From contig CM055097.1 in the NCBI GenBank assembly GCA_029204225.1, positions 53,001,592-53,065,591 on the forward strand: a DNA stretch of 64,000 nucleotides, given 5' to 3'. This stretch comes from Diphasiastrum complanatum (Eukaryota > Streptophyta > Lycopodiopsida > Lycopodiales > Lycopodiaceae). Below are positions 22,250 to 34,762 of the stretch, in pieces (within the stretch, counting starts at the first letter, position 1; each line of letters begins with the position of its first letter). The position numbers and the translations under genes are program-made. The notes beneath the pieces were generated by a model. It ran no database searches. It was not told the origin of the DNA and saw only the letters and a list, made by a program, of their open reading frames with translations.

Positions 22250-22830
22250 TATGTCATAGATTTGAGAATTTGGCACTAAACTTTGGCAACAATCACTATG
22301 GCCAGGAGACCAAGTTCCAAAATTGAATTGCTCCTCCGATGCTTGGCTTAGTAGGCATATTTCCTAACTTTCCAGAAAGTTTTTCATCTTTCTGTATTTT
22401 GACATGTCCCTTATGAAGTCCTTCTTTTGATAAAACATCTTCTAATCGACAAATAGCTTCATTCGCTGATGATGTTGGCTTACTATTCCATGCAAAAACT
22501 ATATGAAGATAAACAAGCTTCTCTATTATCCTAACTTTTGCATGAAGAGTGCAAACATGCACATTTTTCAAGGGAATAGACAATACTAGCTTCCAATTTG
22601 GATTTGCATTTTCTCTAGTTATTCATGTACTTCTATTACATCTTTTGTCATTTTCATGCAATATAAACAATGATGTTTAGATGTAGTATCGTGAGAGATA
22701 TTACACATGCATTTTAATGTTTTCAAATCATATGTGAAGTGCCATTCAACATTGAAGTCTCCAACTTTTGGAACATTGAGAAATCCTCCGTCTATATGGT
22801 CCTTAATGATCCTAGGGTAAGATGTCCTAG
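22250..22830 (-). pseudogene. U3: transposase-like ORF remnant with HxCxxC and VHxCTLHA motifs
   Basis: Minus-strand reading from about 22830: GGFLNVPKVGDFNVEWHFTY, LKTLKCMCNISHD, then HHCLYCMKMTKD. One frameshift near 22625 leads to 22583-22296 with IPLKNVHVCTLHAKVRIIEK, a tryptophan-bearing helix (FAWNSK) and DEKLSGKLGNMPTKPSIGG. The layout (W..DLK block, His-Cys-x2-Cys, then V-H-x-C-T-L-H) resembles catalytic-core regions of DNA-transposon-derived proteins with an inserted zinc motif. I do not recognise the exact family and assign no function. The copia C5 end abuts it at about 22.9 kb. Confidence 0.45.
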
Positions 22831-22934
22831 AGAATATCCATGAAATATATCATGATTCTCCTTCAGTACATGTCCAAAGAATAAAACCAACTTAGCTATT
22901 TAAGCACTCTCTTGGCACTTTTCCAATGATGCAT
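22831..22934 (-). other. Junction of U3 with the C5 copia end
   Basis: Minus-strand copia sequence (the SAKRVL-like 'aaaagtgccaagagagtgctt', also present in C3) stops at about 22.90 kb and U3-type sequence follows. The break within RNase H shows that C5 lost its 3' end. Confidence 0.5.
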
Positions 22935-24190
22935 CAAAGGACCTTACGTATATTGACCTAACTTGCTTACACTATAACTCAAATCTGGTCTAGTGATTGT
23001 CAAATTGATTAAGGAGCCTATTAGCTTCCTAAAGAGTGTGATGTCCTCAAAGGATGATTCATCACAATCATTAGTCATTTTACAAGCTTGTTCCATAGGG
23101 GTGTCAATCCCTTTACAATCTTTCATGCCAAACCTTTCAAGAATGGAACTAGCATACTTTGATTGACTTGTAAAAGTAGAATCACTTACTCTTATAACTT
23201 CTATTCCAAGTATGAACTTAAGAAGTCCTAGATCTACCATCTTGAATTCACTAGACAAGGAAACTTTAACATTTCTTATGCCTTCACCATCCTATCAATA
23301 TGATATCATCAACATAAAGTACTAGAATGATGATCTTTCCATCATTACATTTGATGTACAAAGAAGACTTAGAAGTCACAAATCCAAGAGAGTAGAGAAA
23401 ATCATGCAGCCTAGAGTACCAAGCTCTAGTGCTTGCTTCAAGCCATATAGGATCTTCCTTAAGTGGCGAACCTTGTCCTCCTCACCATCCTTGATGAAGC
23501 CCTCGGGTTCCAACATGTATATTTCCTCCTCCAAGTAGCCATTCAAGAAGGCATTTGTCACATCTATTTGGTAGAGATTCCACTTGAATAAAGTATCAAT
23601 ACAAATGATCATTCTAATGGTTACAAGTTTTGCTAGTTTCTTCATAATCTATGCCTTTAGTTTGAAGAAATCCCTTGGCCGAGAGCTAGCTCCTTTGATG
23701 CCATGGATTCCATTGATTGAAGATTAGGATGGCCCAATCTTTTATGCCAAAGCTCCACTTGAGTCAACTCATCCCTAACCATATTCACACTTTCAATAGC
23801 CACATTAGCATCCAACTTAAAGAGCCTTCCTTGCTTAATGCCACTAGCTATGCACTTATCATTTTTCAAGATGGAACACACTCCATTCTTGAAATGTACA
23901 TCTAGTTCATTGTCCATTAATTGACCAACACTAAGCAAGTTTTTTGTAATGGATGGAACATACAAAACATTATCAAGATCTATCCTATTAGATGGTCCTA
24001 AGCATAATGGAATAGATCCTATGCCATCTATCTTGCATTCTTGATCACTAGCAGTGTAGATTGATTTATTAGAATCATTACAAGAAAGTAGATAAGAAAA
24101 ATAATGCTTGTTGAATGACATGTGAGAACTAGCCCCACTATCAATCCACCATGTCTCTTGGCTTGATGTTGGTGTAGATGCTATCATCAA
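22935..24190 (-). pseudogene. pol: C5: copia protease, GAG-pre-integrase and RT with integrase deleted
   Basis: 24190-23657 (177 codons) contains the protease WWIDSGASSHMSFN, the LLSVGQLMD stretch and the GAG-pre-integrase motif LWHKRLGHPNLQSM. At about 23690 the frame jumps directly to RT: LAKGFLQTKGIDYEE appears in a neighbouring frame, then 23645-23376 with QIDVTNAFLNGYLEEEIYM and LYGLKQ. The catalytic box LYVDDIIL is intact at about 23300. 23258-22944 holds LGIEVIRVSDSTFTSQSKY and RKLIGSLINLTITRPDLSYS. The whole integrase core and the first RT block are missing, an internal deletion of about 1.5-2 kb compared with a normal copia element. RNase H is cut off. Confidence 0.88.
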
Positions 24191-24823
24191 GGATGTGTTG
24201 AAGCCATCATCTTCCTCCTCCCCTTGTGCAAGGTCTTCTTATAGTTCCCACAAAAGAAACACTTTAACTTTGCTTTGTTCTTTTGCTTCCCTTTGGAGGT
24301 AGATCCTCCATCCTTTGCCTCGGCCTCCTTGCCTTGATCTTCTTGAAAGGATGAGTCTTCTTTTTGTCTTTAGATGTGAAGTTTGCTTTCTCATCACCAT
24401 TATGAAGTGATAAGGACCCCATTCTTGTTTTGAGGTGTAGAAGCCTACTCTCCTTGGCCACAAGAACATTATGCAATTTTTCAACTGATAGAAGTTGGTC
24501 TTGAATAGGAAAAGATTGAACTAGTTCAGAGAACCCATCTCCTAATCCATTCAGAATTACTTGTACTAGTTCATTGTCTTGGATCTTCTCTCCTATAGAT
24601 CCCAATTCTTTGTTTAAAGATTTTATCTTTAGGACATATTCTTGTCCATTTTCTCCACTTTCCCTCATGGTTTGCAAGATCAAGTTTTTTAGCATAAGCA
24701 CTCTTGAAGTGTTATTGGATTCATAAATGTTCTTTAGTGAATCCCAAGCCTCTTTTGATGTGTGGTACAAGAAGCCACCTCCTTCAAAAGGTCATTGCTT
24801 ATGTGTGACAGGTCCACGTAGCG
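24191..24823 (-). pseudogene. gag: C5: copia gag
   Basis: 24770-24264 reads SKEAWDSLKNIYESNNTSRV, MRESGENGQEYVLKIKSL and LNGLGDGFSELVQS, the UBN2-type copia gag. A frameshift near 24772 joins it upstream to DLSHISNDLLKEVASC. The zinc-knuckle region (about 24230-24260) is frameshifted, with a basic Lys/Arg stretch before it. The 5' part of gag is cut at 24.82 kb by an LTR. Confidence 0.8.
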
Positions 24824-25542
24824 TGTCGGCGTGAGAGGCACTAACTCTCTCACGAACCATATATGTTCGTCTCCCTTACTAGCAGAATTCTTGGACATCG
24901 ATGATGTTCAATCAAATGGATGTTCAATCCGTTTATATAGATAGATAGAAAAAGGTTAAATCTAATATGAGATTACAAGAATGGCTAATTAAGCACGTTC
25001 TAACAGTATCCAGATTGTCTGTGGAGGGTGACGTCCTCCTTGTACTTTCTCGATCTCCTTTGTACTTTGAAGCATGAAGACCCGCCACCTTTCGGTCTTC
25101 GTGTATTCTTCGTCTTTCATGTCTTATTCTGTCTTGGTCCTCACCATTGAGCCTTTCTGGGTCCATGAACATTTCTTTATCGTGTTCAAGTATCCTTCAA
25201 TCAACGAACATTTGACCATCGTCCTCCCAATATGTCGACGAGAGAATCATTGCCTCATTATATAGAGAGTAGAGTCCTATGCATGAAACCATGCAACTCC
25301 CATGCAGGTCAACTATAAATAGGTCTCAACTCTTCAAGCAGTCCTCCTACCTATGTATGTCACACACACATGCAATACATCATATGTCTCAATTAGAGTG
25401 TTTGGGTCCTCTCAAGGTAATTAGTCAAAAACAGGCCTTGACATGGAATTAAATCACAACGTGACCAACAATATTGAATACTGGAGGGCCAGTCTACCAT
25501 ATTAGGACTATTCCAGGTCCTTAACCGAATATGGCCATAACA
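24824..25542 (-). repeat. G2 3' LTR (about 719 bp, left end tentative)
   Basis: In minus orientation it starts TGTTATGGCC at 25542 right behind a polypurine tract and ends ...CCGACA at 24824, giving TGT..ACA ends. It contains a TATA-like 'ctatataatg' near 25255-25265, a possible polyadenylation region, and the hairpin CGTGAGAG..CTCTCACG at 24830-24854 that also occurs in copia LTRs at 41.0 and 46.2 kb. Because that hairpin is shared with copia LTRs, an alternative reading is a copia 3' LTR. A frame starting ATG near 24898 runs from the LTR into C5 gag without a stop, so the left border could lie elsewhere. Confidence 0.5.
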
Positions 25543-25555
25543 TTCTTCCCTCCTT
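25543..25555 (-). other. G2 polypurine tract
   Basis: Minus strand AAGGAGGGAAGAA directly in front of the TGTTATGG terminus. It shows that the element's internal domain lies at higher coordinates. Confidence 0.7.
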
Positions 25556-28400
25556 AAACTGCTTCTATCCTTAAAAGCTCCTTAAGACAAGAAAGAATTA
25601 CAGGAACAATTCCTTTAACTTTCAATAGTAACCGAGAAAACCATTATCCTTAGTCTGACTTTCATATCAAACAAGTACTCAGAGATAAACCAATTTCCAA
25701 TTGTTAATCTCTATTCTGGAGTACAACTCAAGTTTGAAAAGTACATAAGCGATAAATTTCTCAACTAGGTTACACTCAACACAAGTTAGTGACATCACCC
25801 TCATGTAAAATGCTTACATGAACCACTGAGTAAAATATTTTCTAACTTGGGAAATTAAAGTTAAAGAAAAATAATAATTACAGTCTGAAATTATCCACAA
25901 ACTCAGGCAAACAATTCATAAAAAGCTTCAAAGTACAACTATCCTTAAAATCCAATTCTAAGATATGATAATTCATTCAATTAGAATCTCTAGGAGAATC
26001 ATTAAGATATAAAATGATTAAAACTCAACTCTGAGTATCCCAGATACTTTTTTGAGTTAAATGCTCCTGTTTCTAGCACCAAATACAAGAAAATAGCATT
26101 CATTCATCTTAATAGACTTGTCTGTCTCCTATGATAATTGGAGATCCAATCAAATAAAGAACTGTACTCAAGCATCTACAGACCGTAAACCATAGTAGAA
26201 TAACATCTACTAAAATAATTAAATTCTTCCCAAATAGAATATTTATCTTGTGAGAATGTCTATGAAATCCATAGGTTCTCAAATAAAATACTGGAGTAGA
26301 GAGATTCAAAACACTGATTCAAATTTTTACTCAATTAACAGATCAAGAATTAATCATTACACTTAAGAATCATCACAATTCATTATAATCCTCTGACAAC
26401 AATTAAGTATCTATTTATGATCCGTCAACCATAAATATTTAGATTCGTATGATTCGTCAATCATAATTTTCTAGAATCCAAAATCATAATCATTTACAAC
26501 ATATTGGAGTATATGTCCAACATAACTCAAAAAAAGTAAGAATCATTCCAAAATCTTGCCATTAAGAAAATACTAGATTTAGGAATATTCTTCAAACACG
26601 ATTCTTTATTTGAAGTGCAAGATTTCAAGTTCTATAAACCACTGGTAATTAAAGGCTGAACGCATACTAAAATGACAATCATCTTCAACTACAAAAACTT
26701 TAGATTACAATCTAGAATCAAATCTAGATATCCAAAGTCCTACTCAATATCAATTCAGCTATTATTCTTGGATTCTATCCCAATAATACAAAATATCCAA
26801 TGCACATAATTTTCAAGATAAATTGTAATGATTCACTAACCATGCATCTTACAAACAATATAATTCAAAACCATCAGTTTCTGGTGATTCCTCAACACAC
26901 TGATTGGTTTACCAATTAACTTTATCTTGGAGTAATAAACTACTCAAGTTAATTGGGTATCTTACTCTGAATCTATCCGAAATTACTTTCAAACCAAATT
27001 TCATTTCTATACCACAACTGGTTCTCTTCCAAAAATTATGCAACCTACAGATTCCAAATAGAATTTTATCCCACCACTTCACCCCTCCTTTTAAGGAAAT
27101 TAATTTTCCATATAAGTTAACTGGGAAGATGACATATGAAAATATCCAAATCCAAGAAAAGCCAGTAATAAGTGCTTCCACTAAAAGATTCTCTCTATTA
27201 CAAGCAGGACTTTTTCCTCAAATATTTTCAATCCGAGTGACAGTACAATCATTTCATTGAAACCTATTTATGCAACAAAGATTCTAGACTAAATTGAAAC
27301 ACTTTTAACCTTAGAATTTATTTAAATTCCAAGTCCATTCCCACAAGTTTATATGACATAACAGTCTTTCAGAAGAATAACTTCATGCTGGAAACAATTC
27401 ATATAAACTACTCTGATGTCTTATATTTGAGAAATTACTAAGAAGTAAAGGATTAATTAAAAAAGTGAGAAATAGATTTGAGGGCCTCTGATTTTGTAAA
27501 TAATGAGATACCGCATTGGGATCTAGATTAAACCTCAACATTTTTCAAAATACCCCACATTTGATTAAACGGTTTTATTTTTCCCATATCGCGACTAGGT
27601 ACTAAAACACACCATTGATCATCAGATATTTACAGTCCTAGAATTTCCTTTCCAAAATTACTGTACTGATGTCCCATACCATCAACTTTTCCTTCCTAGA
27701 AAACCCTTAACCGCCTTATCTGATATTCTAGAGATCCATTGATCATCTAGTTGTCCTATAATCCATATAGGAATATTATCTCTTGCTCTCAACACTGGAG
27801 AATCCATTTATTTGAATGACTTGCATGTCTATCATATGGATACCACAATCCACACCTGATCTTGTGATTTGAACAGAAGAATTAACATGGTTCAATATTA
27901 CATTCTAATCCTTTCCGGTTAATGATAAGCTTCGAATCCCCCTGGATCCAAGAGCATTAACTCTAGGGACAAGCTTCTATGAATTAACAGATCCAATGTA
28001 ATCCATGTATCGATTCCTCTTTTGACATCACAATTGAAATCCAAAACTGTGGATAGCTCAATGGTCACAAAGATATCAGTTATGAATTCAACTAAATGAA
28101 TTCATACAGGAAATTAATATCCAGTATTAAGCAATTATTTACTAAGATAAACAAAATCCTAATTGTGATCCAGTATTAAGCAATTATTTATCGAGATTAC
28201 CAAAATCCTAATTGCGAAATACATTTTCCGATCACTTACTACCACTGATGTCCACTCTTCTTCCCTCCTTAGAATTTTCAGCTCCCTAGTAATGACACTA
28301 GTAAATGTTTCAGATTAACTACTATAGGAAAAAATCTGAAACTATTTCATTTCTATCCTATACTCGGGCTAAATAACCAATATACCAAAAGTCATCTACT
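25556..28400 (-). mobile_element. Long non-coding internal region of G2
   Basis: About 2.85 kb of AT-rich sequence without supported coding. A 118-codon plus frame (26904-27260) and its minus shadow have no motif. Words such as 'aattattta-c/tgagatt' recur at about 28130 and 28185 as a short local duplication. A long untranslated stretch between the last ORF and the 3' LTR is typical of Athila/Tat-type gypsy elements, which fits its position between ORF A1 and the PPT. Confidence 0.5.
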
Positions 28401-28639
28401 AGTATGAAAAACTACTAGTTTGTAGTGGGTCTCTTTCCTTGCCTAACCTCAACCCAAGATCTACAAATCTAGCATCAAAGAGTTGAAGTTAAAGTGTCGA
28501 TTGTCTCACTGTCGAATTGGGAGAGTGTATATACTCCTGTTGGTACGCTTGTAGTGCCCGGTGGGACTTGGTGGTGCTGTCCTTGGTTAGCGTGGAACTG
28601 ATGCCTGCAATTCTTCTTCTTCAAAGAGGTCTTCCTCTT

Positions 28640-29461
28640 CATAGCCCTCAGGCACTATGGCGTCGAACTGCTTTGGTGATTTGACAGCTTGCTCAACCAG
28701 AAGTGTGGCTGGTGCGGCTTCAGCTTGAGGTTGTTGGGGTAGTTGGAATGAATCTTCAACACCAGTAGTAGTATCATGGAATTGTTCGAATCCTCTTCCA
28801 GGGGATTGGAGTTCAAAGGGCGCAGGGCCAACATCAAACTGCTGCTTGGTATTGCTGTTAATGGCTCTTTTGAACTCTCCAAAAACGGTCTTGAACCAAT
28901 TATATGGTTCCAGAGGGGCCCTATCTTGACATATGACTCAACTATCATGTGCAATATCTGAAAAGTAATGCGGTCTTTCCTGAGGTTGCCAACCATCCGA
29001 AAATTGTAAAGAAGTTGAACAGCGGCGTGTATGGCAGGCTCAGTAATGGCTTCTAGGAGGTAGTCATCATTGGTCCAATGCAAATCATTTGTAACGTCAA
29101 TATAAGGCTTAATAGTTTGTTTGGCTTGCTTATGGTTTGGTGAGGCTTGGGTACCAGATGCTATCCCTATGGCAGCAAGGGCAGCCTTAGTCACGCGCAC
29201 CTTGTGTGTGGCTCCCTAGAAAGTAATATAAAACTTGGATTTCTCCTCCTTCCAAGTACTGAAGGCAAGAGTGATAAAATCCATGTTGATTCTCCTGAAA
29301 AAGGCTCTCTCATGAATACCCATTGCAGTAAGCAGAGGCTCCACAACTGTCATCCAATGAGTGACCATGCTTGTGCTAGGAAGGATCATGATATCCGTTG
29401 TAGATGGGACATCACGATGGATAGTATAACGGGGCAACTAAGATGTATCTGTGGAAGACAT
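28640..29461 (-). pseudogene. ORF A1: extra ORF of G2, family A
   Basis: Starts MSSTDTS at ATG 29461 but meets a stop after 7 codons. It continues in frame as SMVTHWMTVVEPLLTAMG, RRINMDFITLAFSTWKEEKS, a further stop, then 29200-28655: KPYIDVTNDLHWTNDDYLLE, AITEPAIHAAVQLLYNFRMVG, ILHMIVESYVKIGPLWNHII. The same succession appears in ORF A2 (50.3-51.2 kb), for example LLLEAMG, INMGLALHAYATWDEDKARF and YLIEAITEPVIQAAAHLLNN. It lacks the coiled-coil half of A2; a Glu-rich EEEDLFEEEEL tail remains near 28.62 kb. It lies downstream of G2 integrase like an Athila-type third ORF. Function unknown. Confidence 0.6.
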
Positions 29462-29598
29462 GATGAACAAAAATGGGAAAAGTCGTATGCGCAAGTGTAT
29501 AGCAGAAAATAGTTCAAAAATTTCTGAAGGCTTTGGTCACTGGTAAAATTGGCAAGAGCTTCGCTAGCACAAGTGAGGAATGACTCAAATTCAGCCAA

Positions 29599-29604
29599 CT
29601 TATA
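29599..29604 (-). promoter_or_regulatory. TATA box upstream of ORF A1
   Basis: Minus-strand TATAAG 138 nt before the A1 ATG. The 45 bp around and downstream of it ('tgactcaaattcagcc' and 'agcttcgctagca' on the plus strand) are nearly the same upstream of A2, where TATATAAG stands at the same place. Conservation of the box between diverged copies supports a real promoter. Confidence 0.55.
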
Positions 29605-30339
29605 GGTGAATTTGGAGGGTCATTACACTGAATACTAATTTGGCTGATCAGTTCTGAACAAACATGTGCAGGCTTGTACGGTACTGTGAAAGTAGTCTAT
29701 AAAAATCTCAACGAGGATTTTTGAGGTGCTAAAACCATTTGGTGAACGTTTTCCAAGGTTGGTCCTTCGCCCAAGTACTGTCATAAATGCAATTTTTCAA
29801 GATCTGAACCTATGGCCAACCTAATTTTGACATATTAAGAGCATCTAGCATGTCAGCGAAGGTTTCTAAGGAAATTAAGGTGCTCGGCGAAGCTTCCAAA
29901 AATGGCATATTACTGATCATTTGCCTAACTTAAAAAAAGAAACTTTTTTTGGAAAAGAACCTTCGCCCAACTCAATATAGATATATATGAAGTGGATGTA
30001 CAACCTGAAAGCTTAGCGAAGATTTCCAATACTGTATAGGAAACTTATGATCGAAACAATAATTTTATAAGTCATTTTCCATCAAAAATACTTTCCTTCC
30101 TCTTTTTCCATTCTGATGACTTTCTAACTTTTGCTCATCAGTCTTTCCTCTTTTCTTTTCTTTTTTACTGTCTTTTCCAAACAAAACTTAACAATTAGAT
30201 ATTGAAAACAAAAAAGGTGAAAAACAAATAAAGGTAAAAAAAATCATTTAGATCATGCTTGCTGAACTGGCGGAGCAGGCTACCAAAACTTGCATAATCG
30301 GCTGCCATTCACCGGAGTATCAAATCGTTTTCTGTCCAA
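29605..30339 (-). promoter_or_regulatory. Region between G2 pol and ORF A1 with repeated GCGAAGg words
   Basis: Non-coding. On the plus strand 'ccttcgcccaa' or 'agcgaaggtttc' words occur at about 29767, 29857, 29893, 29951 and 30015. The matching stretch upstream of A2 (51.48-51.79 kb) has 'gcgaggg' and 'gcgaagg' words at similar spacing. This suggests a shared upstream regulatory region. No factor can be named. Confidence 0.4.
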
Positions 30340-31257
30340 CTACTCAAGAATTACTACACCATAGTTCAGGATTTCTTTCACTTTATACGGGCCTTCACCG
30401 GTATATTTCAATTTTTCCTTGATCAGCTTGGTTTTGTACATCAATGCGAGATCTCCGTTTTTTAGATCCTTGTTGTGCAATCGACGATCGTGCCATGCCT
30501 TGCAGCGGGCTTTCTCTCCTGCTAACACATGAACTACCATCAATCGTGTTTCACGTAATTTGTGCAATGCTTCATGACGTAGTTGTAAAGACTTATCATC
30601 ATTTAATCATTCTGTTGTCACTATGCGTAAAGATGGAATTATAAATTTAATCGACATGACAACATCTTGACCATAAACCAGTTGAAAGGGCGTTTGATTT
30701 GTACTACTTTTGTAAGCGGTTCTGAATGCCCATAATGCTGCATACAGTTTATGTTCCCAATCAGACCGACTCACTTCAACTGTTTTCGGCATAATAGTGC
30801 AAAGAATCTCATTGGAAGATTCAGCTTGGCCATTCCCTCTAAGATAGTAAGGAGTACTAAATCTGTGTATAACAAAAAAATCTTCCAATAGACACTTTAT
30901 CGTTTGATTAACAAAGTGTGTACCTCGGTCACTGACAATCTCGATCGGAACATCCAAATCTGATAATAATATTTCCGTATTGAAACTTGGCCATAGATTT
31001 TGCATCAACAACTTTGACAGCTTTGGCTTCAACCCACTTGGTCATATAATCAATTGCTATGATAATGTATTGGGTCTGACATCCTTGCGCGACAGGATGA
31101 ATAGGACCAACATAATCTAGTCCCCATTTTTCAAATGGTGTTTGCGATAAAACCGGATGCAAGGGTTCATAATTCTGTCTAGTAGGCCTTCATGTTCGCT
31201 GGCAAACATCACATGTCTGAATATAAATTTTTGTGCCCTTATGAAGTGTAGGCCACC
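30340..31257 (-). pseudogene. pol: G2 integrase core and C-terminus
   Basis: Gypsy integrase in minus orientation. The zinc half CDVCQRT is at about 31.20 kb. Core: WGLDYVGPIHPVAQG (first Asp, near 31125), MTKWVEAKAVK, VSDRGTHFVN (second Asp, near 30927) and RGNGQAESSNE (Glu, near 30822), so D-D-E is kept. 30567-30340 carries KARCKAWHDRRLHNKDLKNG and GPYKVKEI. A frameshift lies between the first and second Asp (31162 frame versus 31032 frame). The LDYVGPI...YIIIAIDYMTKWVEA wording is of the Athila/Tat class without chromodomain. Its zinc domain is split by element N2 at 31258. Confidence 0.88.
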
Positions 31258-31262
31258 AACCA
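31258..31262. repeat. Left target-site duplication of N2 (AACCA)
   Basis: AACCA precedes N2 and AACAA (36418-36422) follows it, four of five matching. Removing N2 and one copy restores the integrase zinc-domain reading ...LLQSG-x-WWPTLHK in frame, which confirms the junction. Confidence 0.75.
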
Positions 31263-31705
31263 AGTTATGGACTCAGCTCATTACATTCGCCTCGTCCATT
31301 TACATTTACTTTACTTTATGCATAAGCAGGCCTTGGGCTCTTTTTTATTCATTAGTGACACTTAGACTATATGGTTGGCCTTTGGCCTTATTATTCATTA
31401 TTAGGCCATTTGGACATATTACTGGAGAATGGGGGCCTTCTTGGAGGGCACACTATTTTCCCTCCCAGTTGGGCCCTAGCCACCGGAAGCTTCCTTTTAG
31501 GGCTTCCTCTTGGTTATAAGTAGGCAAACTGTATCATTTGTTATTTAGCTGATGATATTGATCTCTCTCTTTAGTCTCCTTAATGTATCTCTTTCCTGCT
31601 TTCTAGGGTTAAGTCTTGCTTATGTGCTGCTTTCATAGCTTAAGTCTTGCTTATGTGATGCTTTCATAGTTTAGCTCTAGATCAGCTGTGGCTCTATTCG
31701 TAACT
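31263..31705 (+). repeat. N2 5' LTR (443 bp)
   Basis: Begins AGTTATGGACTC and ends TTCGTAACT; the first and last five bases are inverted complements. It differs from the 3' copy by scattered substitutions and by one short duplication near the 3' end ('tcatagnttagctctag'). A frame across it (31157-31519) repeats at 36009-36236, which is only the LTR translated twice. Confidence 0.9.
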
Positions 31706-31719
31706 TGGTATCATAGCAC
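31706..31719 (+). other. N2 primer-binding site
   Basis: TGGTATCATAGCAC starts at the base after the LTR. It equals the tRNA-iMet PBS with one change (CAGAGC to CATAGC). Confidence 0.8.
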
Positions 31720-32575
<856 letters not shown>

Positions 32576-32741
32576 ATGTAGCCATATGTAGTCGTTGGCG
32601 AGGCCGTATGTAGCCATAGGCGAGACCCTTGCATTGCAGTTTGTGATTTGTTCACTTCTTTCAGATCGTTAGCAAGACTTTACAGTGGGTTGAGGTTCAT
32701 TCACTTTGTCCAAAGCATTTAGGCCGCATAGGCACCGAGAA

Positions 32742-32902
<161 letters not shown>

Positions 32903-33379
32903 ATTAATCTGATCTGATCGATGGACGATTTGTGGACTCATCCAGGTGCATAAAAGATGATGACCAAAAAAAAGAAAAATGACTTGAAGACCCATTTTCT
33001 TTTAATTTATTAGTCAATTTTTTGTCTATTCCTTCCACTATCATTATGGCACATTCACTTACCCCAAGTGAGACTACTCAAGAAACCTTATCCGATCAGG
33101 TTTGTCGCATGGATGAGACGCTTTCTGTCCTCGTTCTTCACTTCTGGCCTCGTTCTTCGCTTTGATACCGTTATGATGGGCTTTGCTACTCTGCAGTCAC
33201 AGATTGATTCTTTACAACCTCATGGTCCTAGTAAAGCTCCTGTTTTTCTTTCATTTGGGCCTCCATTTGGATTTCCATCCTCTTCTCCTTCGCTTGGCAG
33301 TGGGGTTCATTATGCACCAAACGCACCCCCTGGCCTCCCACGTTAGTCAGCTCCTGCGCCACATTTTGCATGTCATCCA

Positions 33380-34580
33380 GCTCTTGAGTCACAATCATTT
33401 GAGTCACTTGCATCATTTGAGACAGTCATAGAGCTATTTGAGATAGTCATTGAGTTACTTGAGTTAGTTCATGTCTCGCATAGTGAGTTTGAGTCACATC
33501 TACAGATTGATGTTGCATAGGTTGATATTGCAGATGCTTCACAGGTTGATCTTACAGATACTACAAAGGTTGATGCTGATATTACAAATACTACATGCCT
33601 TAGTGTAGTTTCTAAGTGCTTTGTTACTGTAGCCTGCTTTGATACTATTGCATCCTTTGCTACTGCTCATGCTATTACATGCTTTGATATTGATGCTGAT
33701 ACTAATGATGAGTTGCTTGGTGCTGCTCCTGAGTGCCATGCTACAGATATTGTAGCCTATGTTCCTTATCACACTGCTTTTGAGTACCATGCTACAGATG
33801 TTGTAGCCTATGCTACTTATTACGATGAGTCACTGGTTGTTCTTTTAGATGACTTGCCTACTCATTCAGTAGTAGCAGTGCTACACATGTCACATGCTTC
33901 TACATTTCATGATGGTTCCTACGTTGGGTGTATCCCTCCGTTGATAGTTCCTATTCATATTGTATATGCAGATCTTCTAGATGCATATTTAGGCCAAGGC
34001 TTATTAGTTGGTGTTTCTACTATTATGCCTAAGTATGATGTTATTACATTTGTGGATCATGCTCATCTAGATGTTGTTCTATATTCATGGCTACTACGCC
34101 TCCTTTGGCATGATGACATTATATATTCATGGTCCATGAGGATACCTTACATTATTGTTGCTTTACACTCATGGGCACTATGGATCCCTTGGCATGATGA
34201 CATTCTACATTCTTGGGCATTGCACATACCTTGGGTTGATAAACAGTTGTCTGTTCCAACTATTCTTTGTCAGGGTGATCTACCACAATTTCCTTGGCAT
34301 TCATGGTTGTTGCATGATCTCTTTATACTTTAGGTTCCTTGGCATTCCTGGTTGCTGCACATAGCTTGGTCTTTGATGTTGTTTCAGAGTGGTTGTCGAG
34401 CTATGCCCTTTTGATGGTATTCTTGGGCTATTCGACTAGCTTTGGATATCTCATTTGTTGGGGTCCTGCATATCGGGTTTTTTTTATGGTCTTCTTGGGC
34501 TATTCGGCTAGCCCTGGATATTTCACTTGTTGGGGCCCTTCACTACGACATATTTCTTTGGCATTCCTAGGCTATTAGAG
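33380..34580 (+). CDS. N2 ORF, first copy: unrecognised protein
   Basis: A frame continues from about 33380 to a stop at 34331-34333 with one stop near 33518, then on to about 34580. It starts Glu/Val/Asp-rich (ELVHVSHSEFESHLQ), then a Thr/Ala/Asp-rich part with two copies of a (E)CHATDIVAY-type motif. A Trp-rich part follows in which IPWHDDILHSWALHIPW-like segments recur three times, and FPWHSWLLHD twice. No gag, envelope, zinc or coiled-coil motif is visible and there is no signal peptide. It could be a structural protein of the element or a diverged unknown gene. The ORF is repeated downstream at 34.76-35.76 kb. Confidence 0.45.
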
Positions 34581-34762
34581 TACCTTGAGCGAGTTTTCTT
34601 CTCACTTGGTTTTCTATATGCATCTACATTAGTTGCTTATAGTTGATGTACAGTGCTTTGTAGTTGCTTATAGTTACTGTATAGTGTTTTGTGGAGTTTG
34701 TGTGATACTTTTGGAGTACATGCTGTGACGACTTATGTCCTCTCCGAGACCATCAGGGTACC

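Noticed and set aside
24824-24898. Frame from ATG near 24898 into C5 gag (MSKNSASKGDEHIWFVREL)
   Set aside because: Considered as the true copia gag N-terminus. The stretch contains the LTR hairpin also found in the C6 LTRs outside coding sequence, so the open frame may be fortuitous. Kept only as a caveat on the LTR border.
26904-27260. 118-codon plus-strand ORF in the G2 non-coding region
   Set aside because: Low-information translation with no family motif, mirrored by a minus frame of similar length. Surrounding sequence is AT-rich and stop-dense.
31157-31519. 120-aa ORF repeated at 36009-36236
   Set aside because: LTR of N2 translated twice; it extends over the insertion junction and cannot be a gene.
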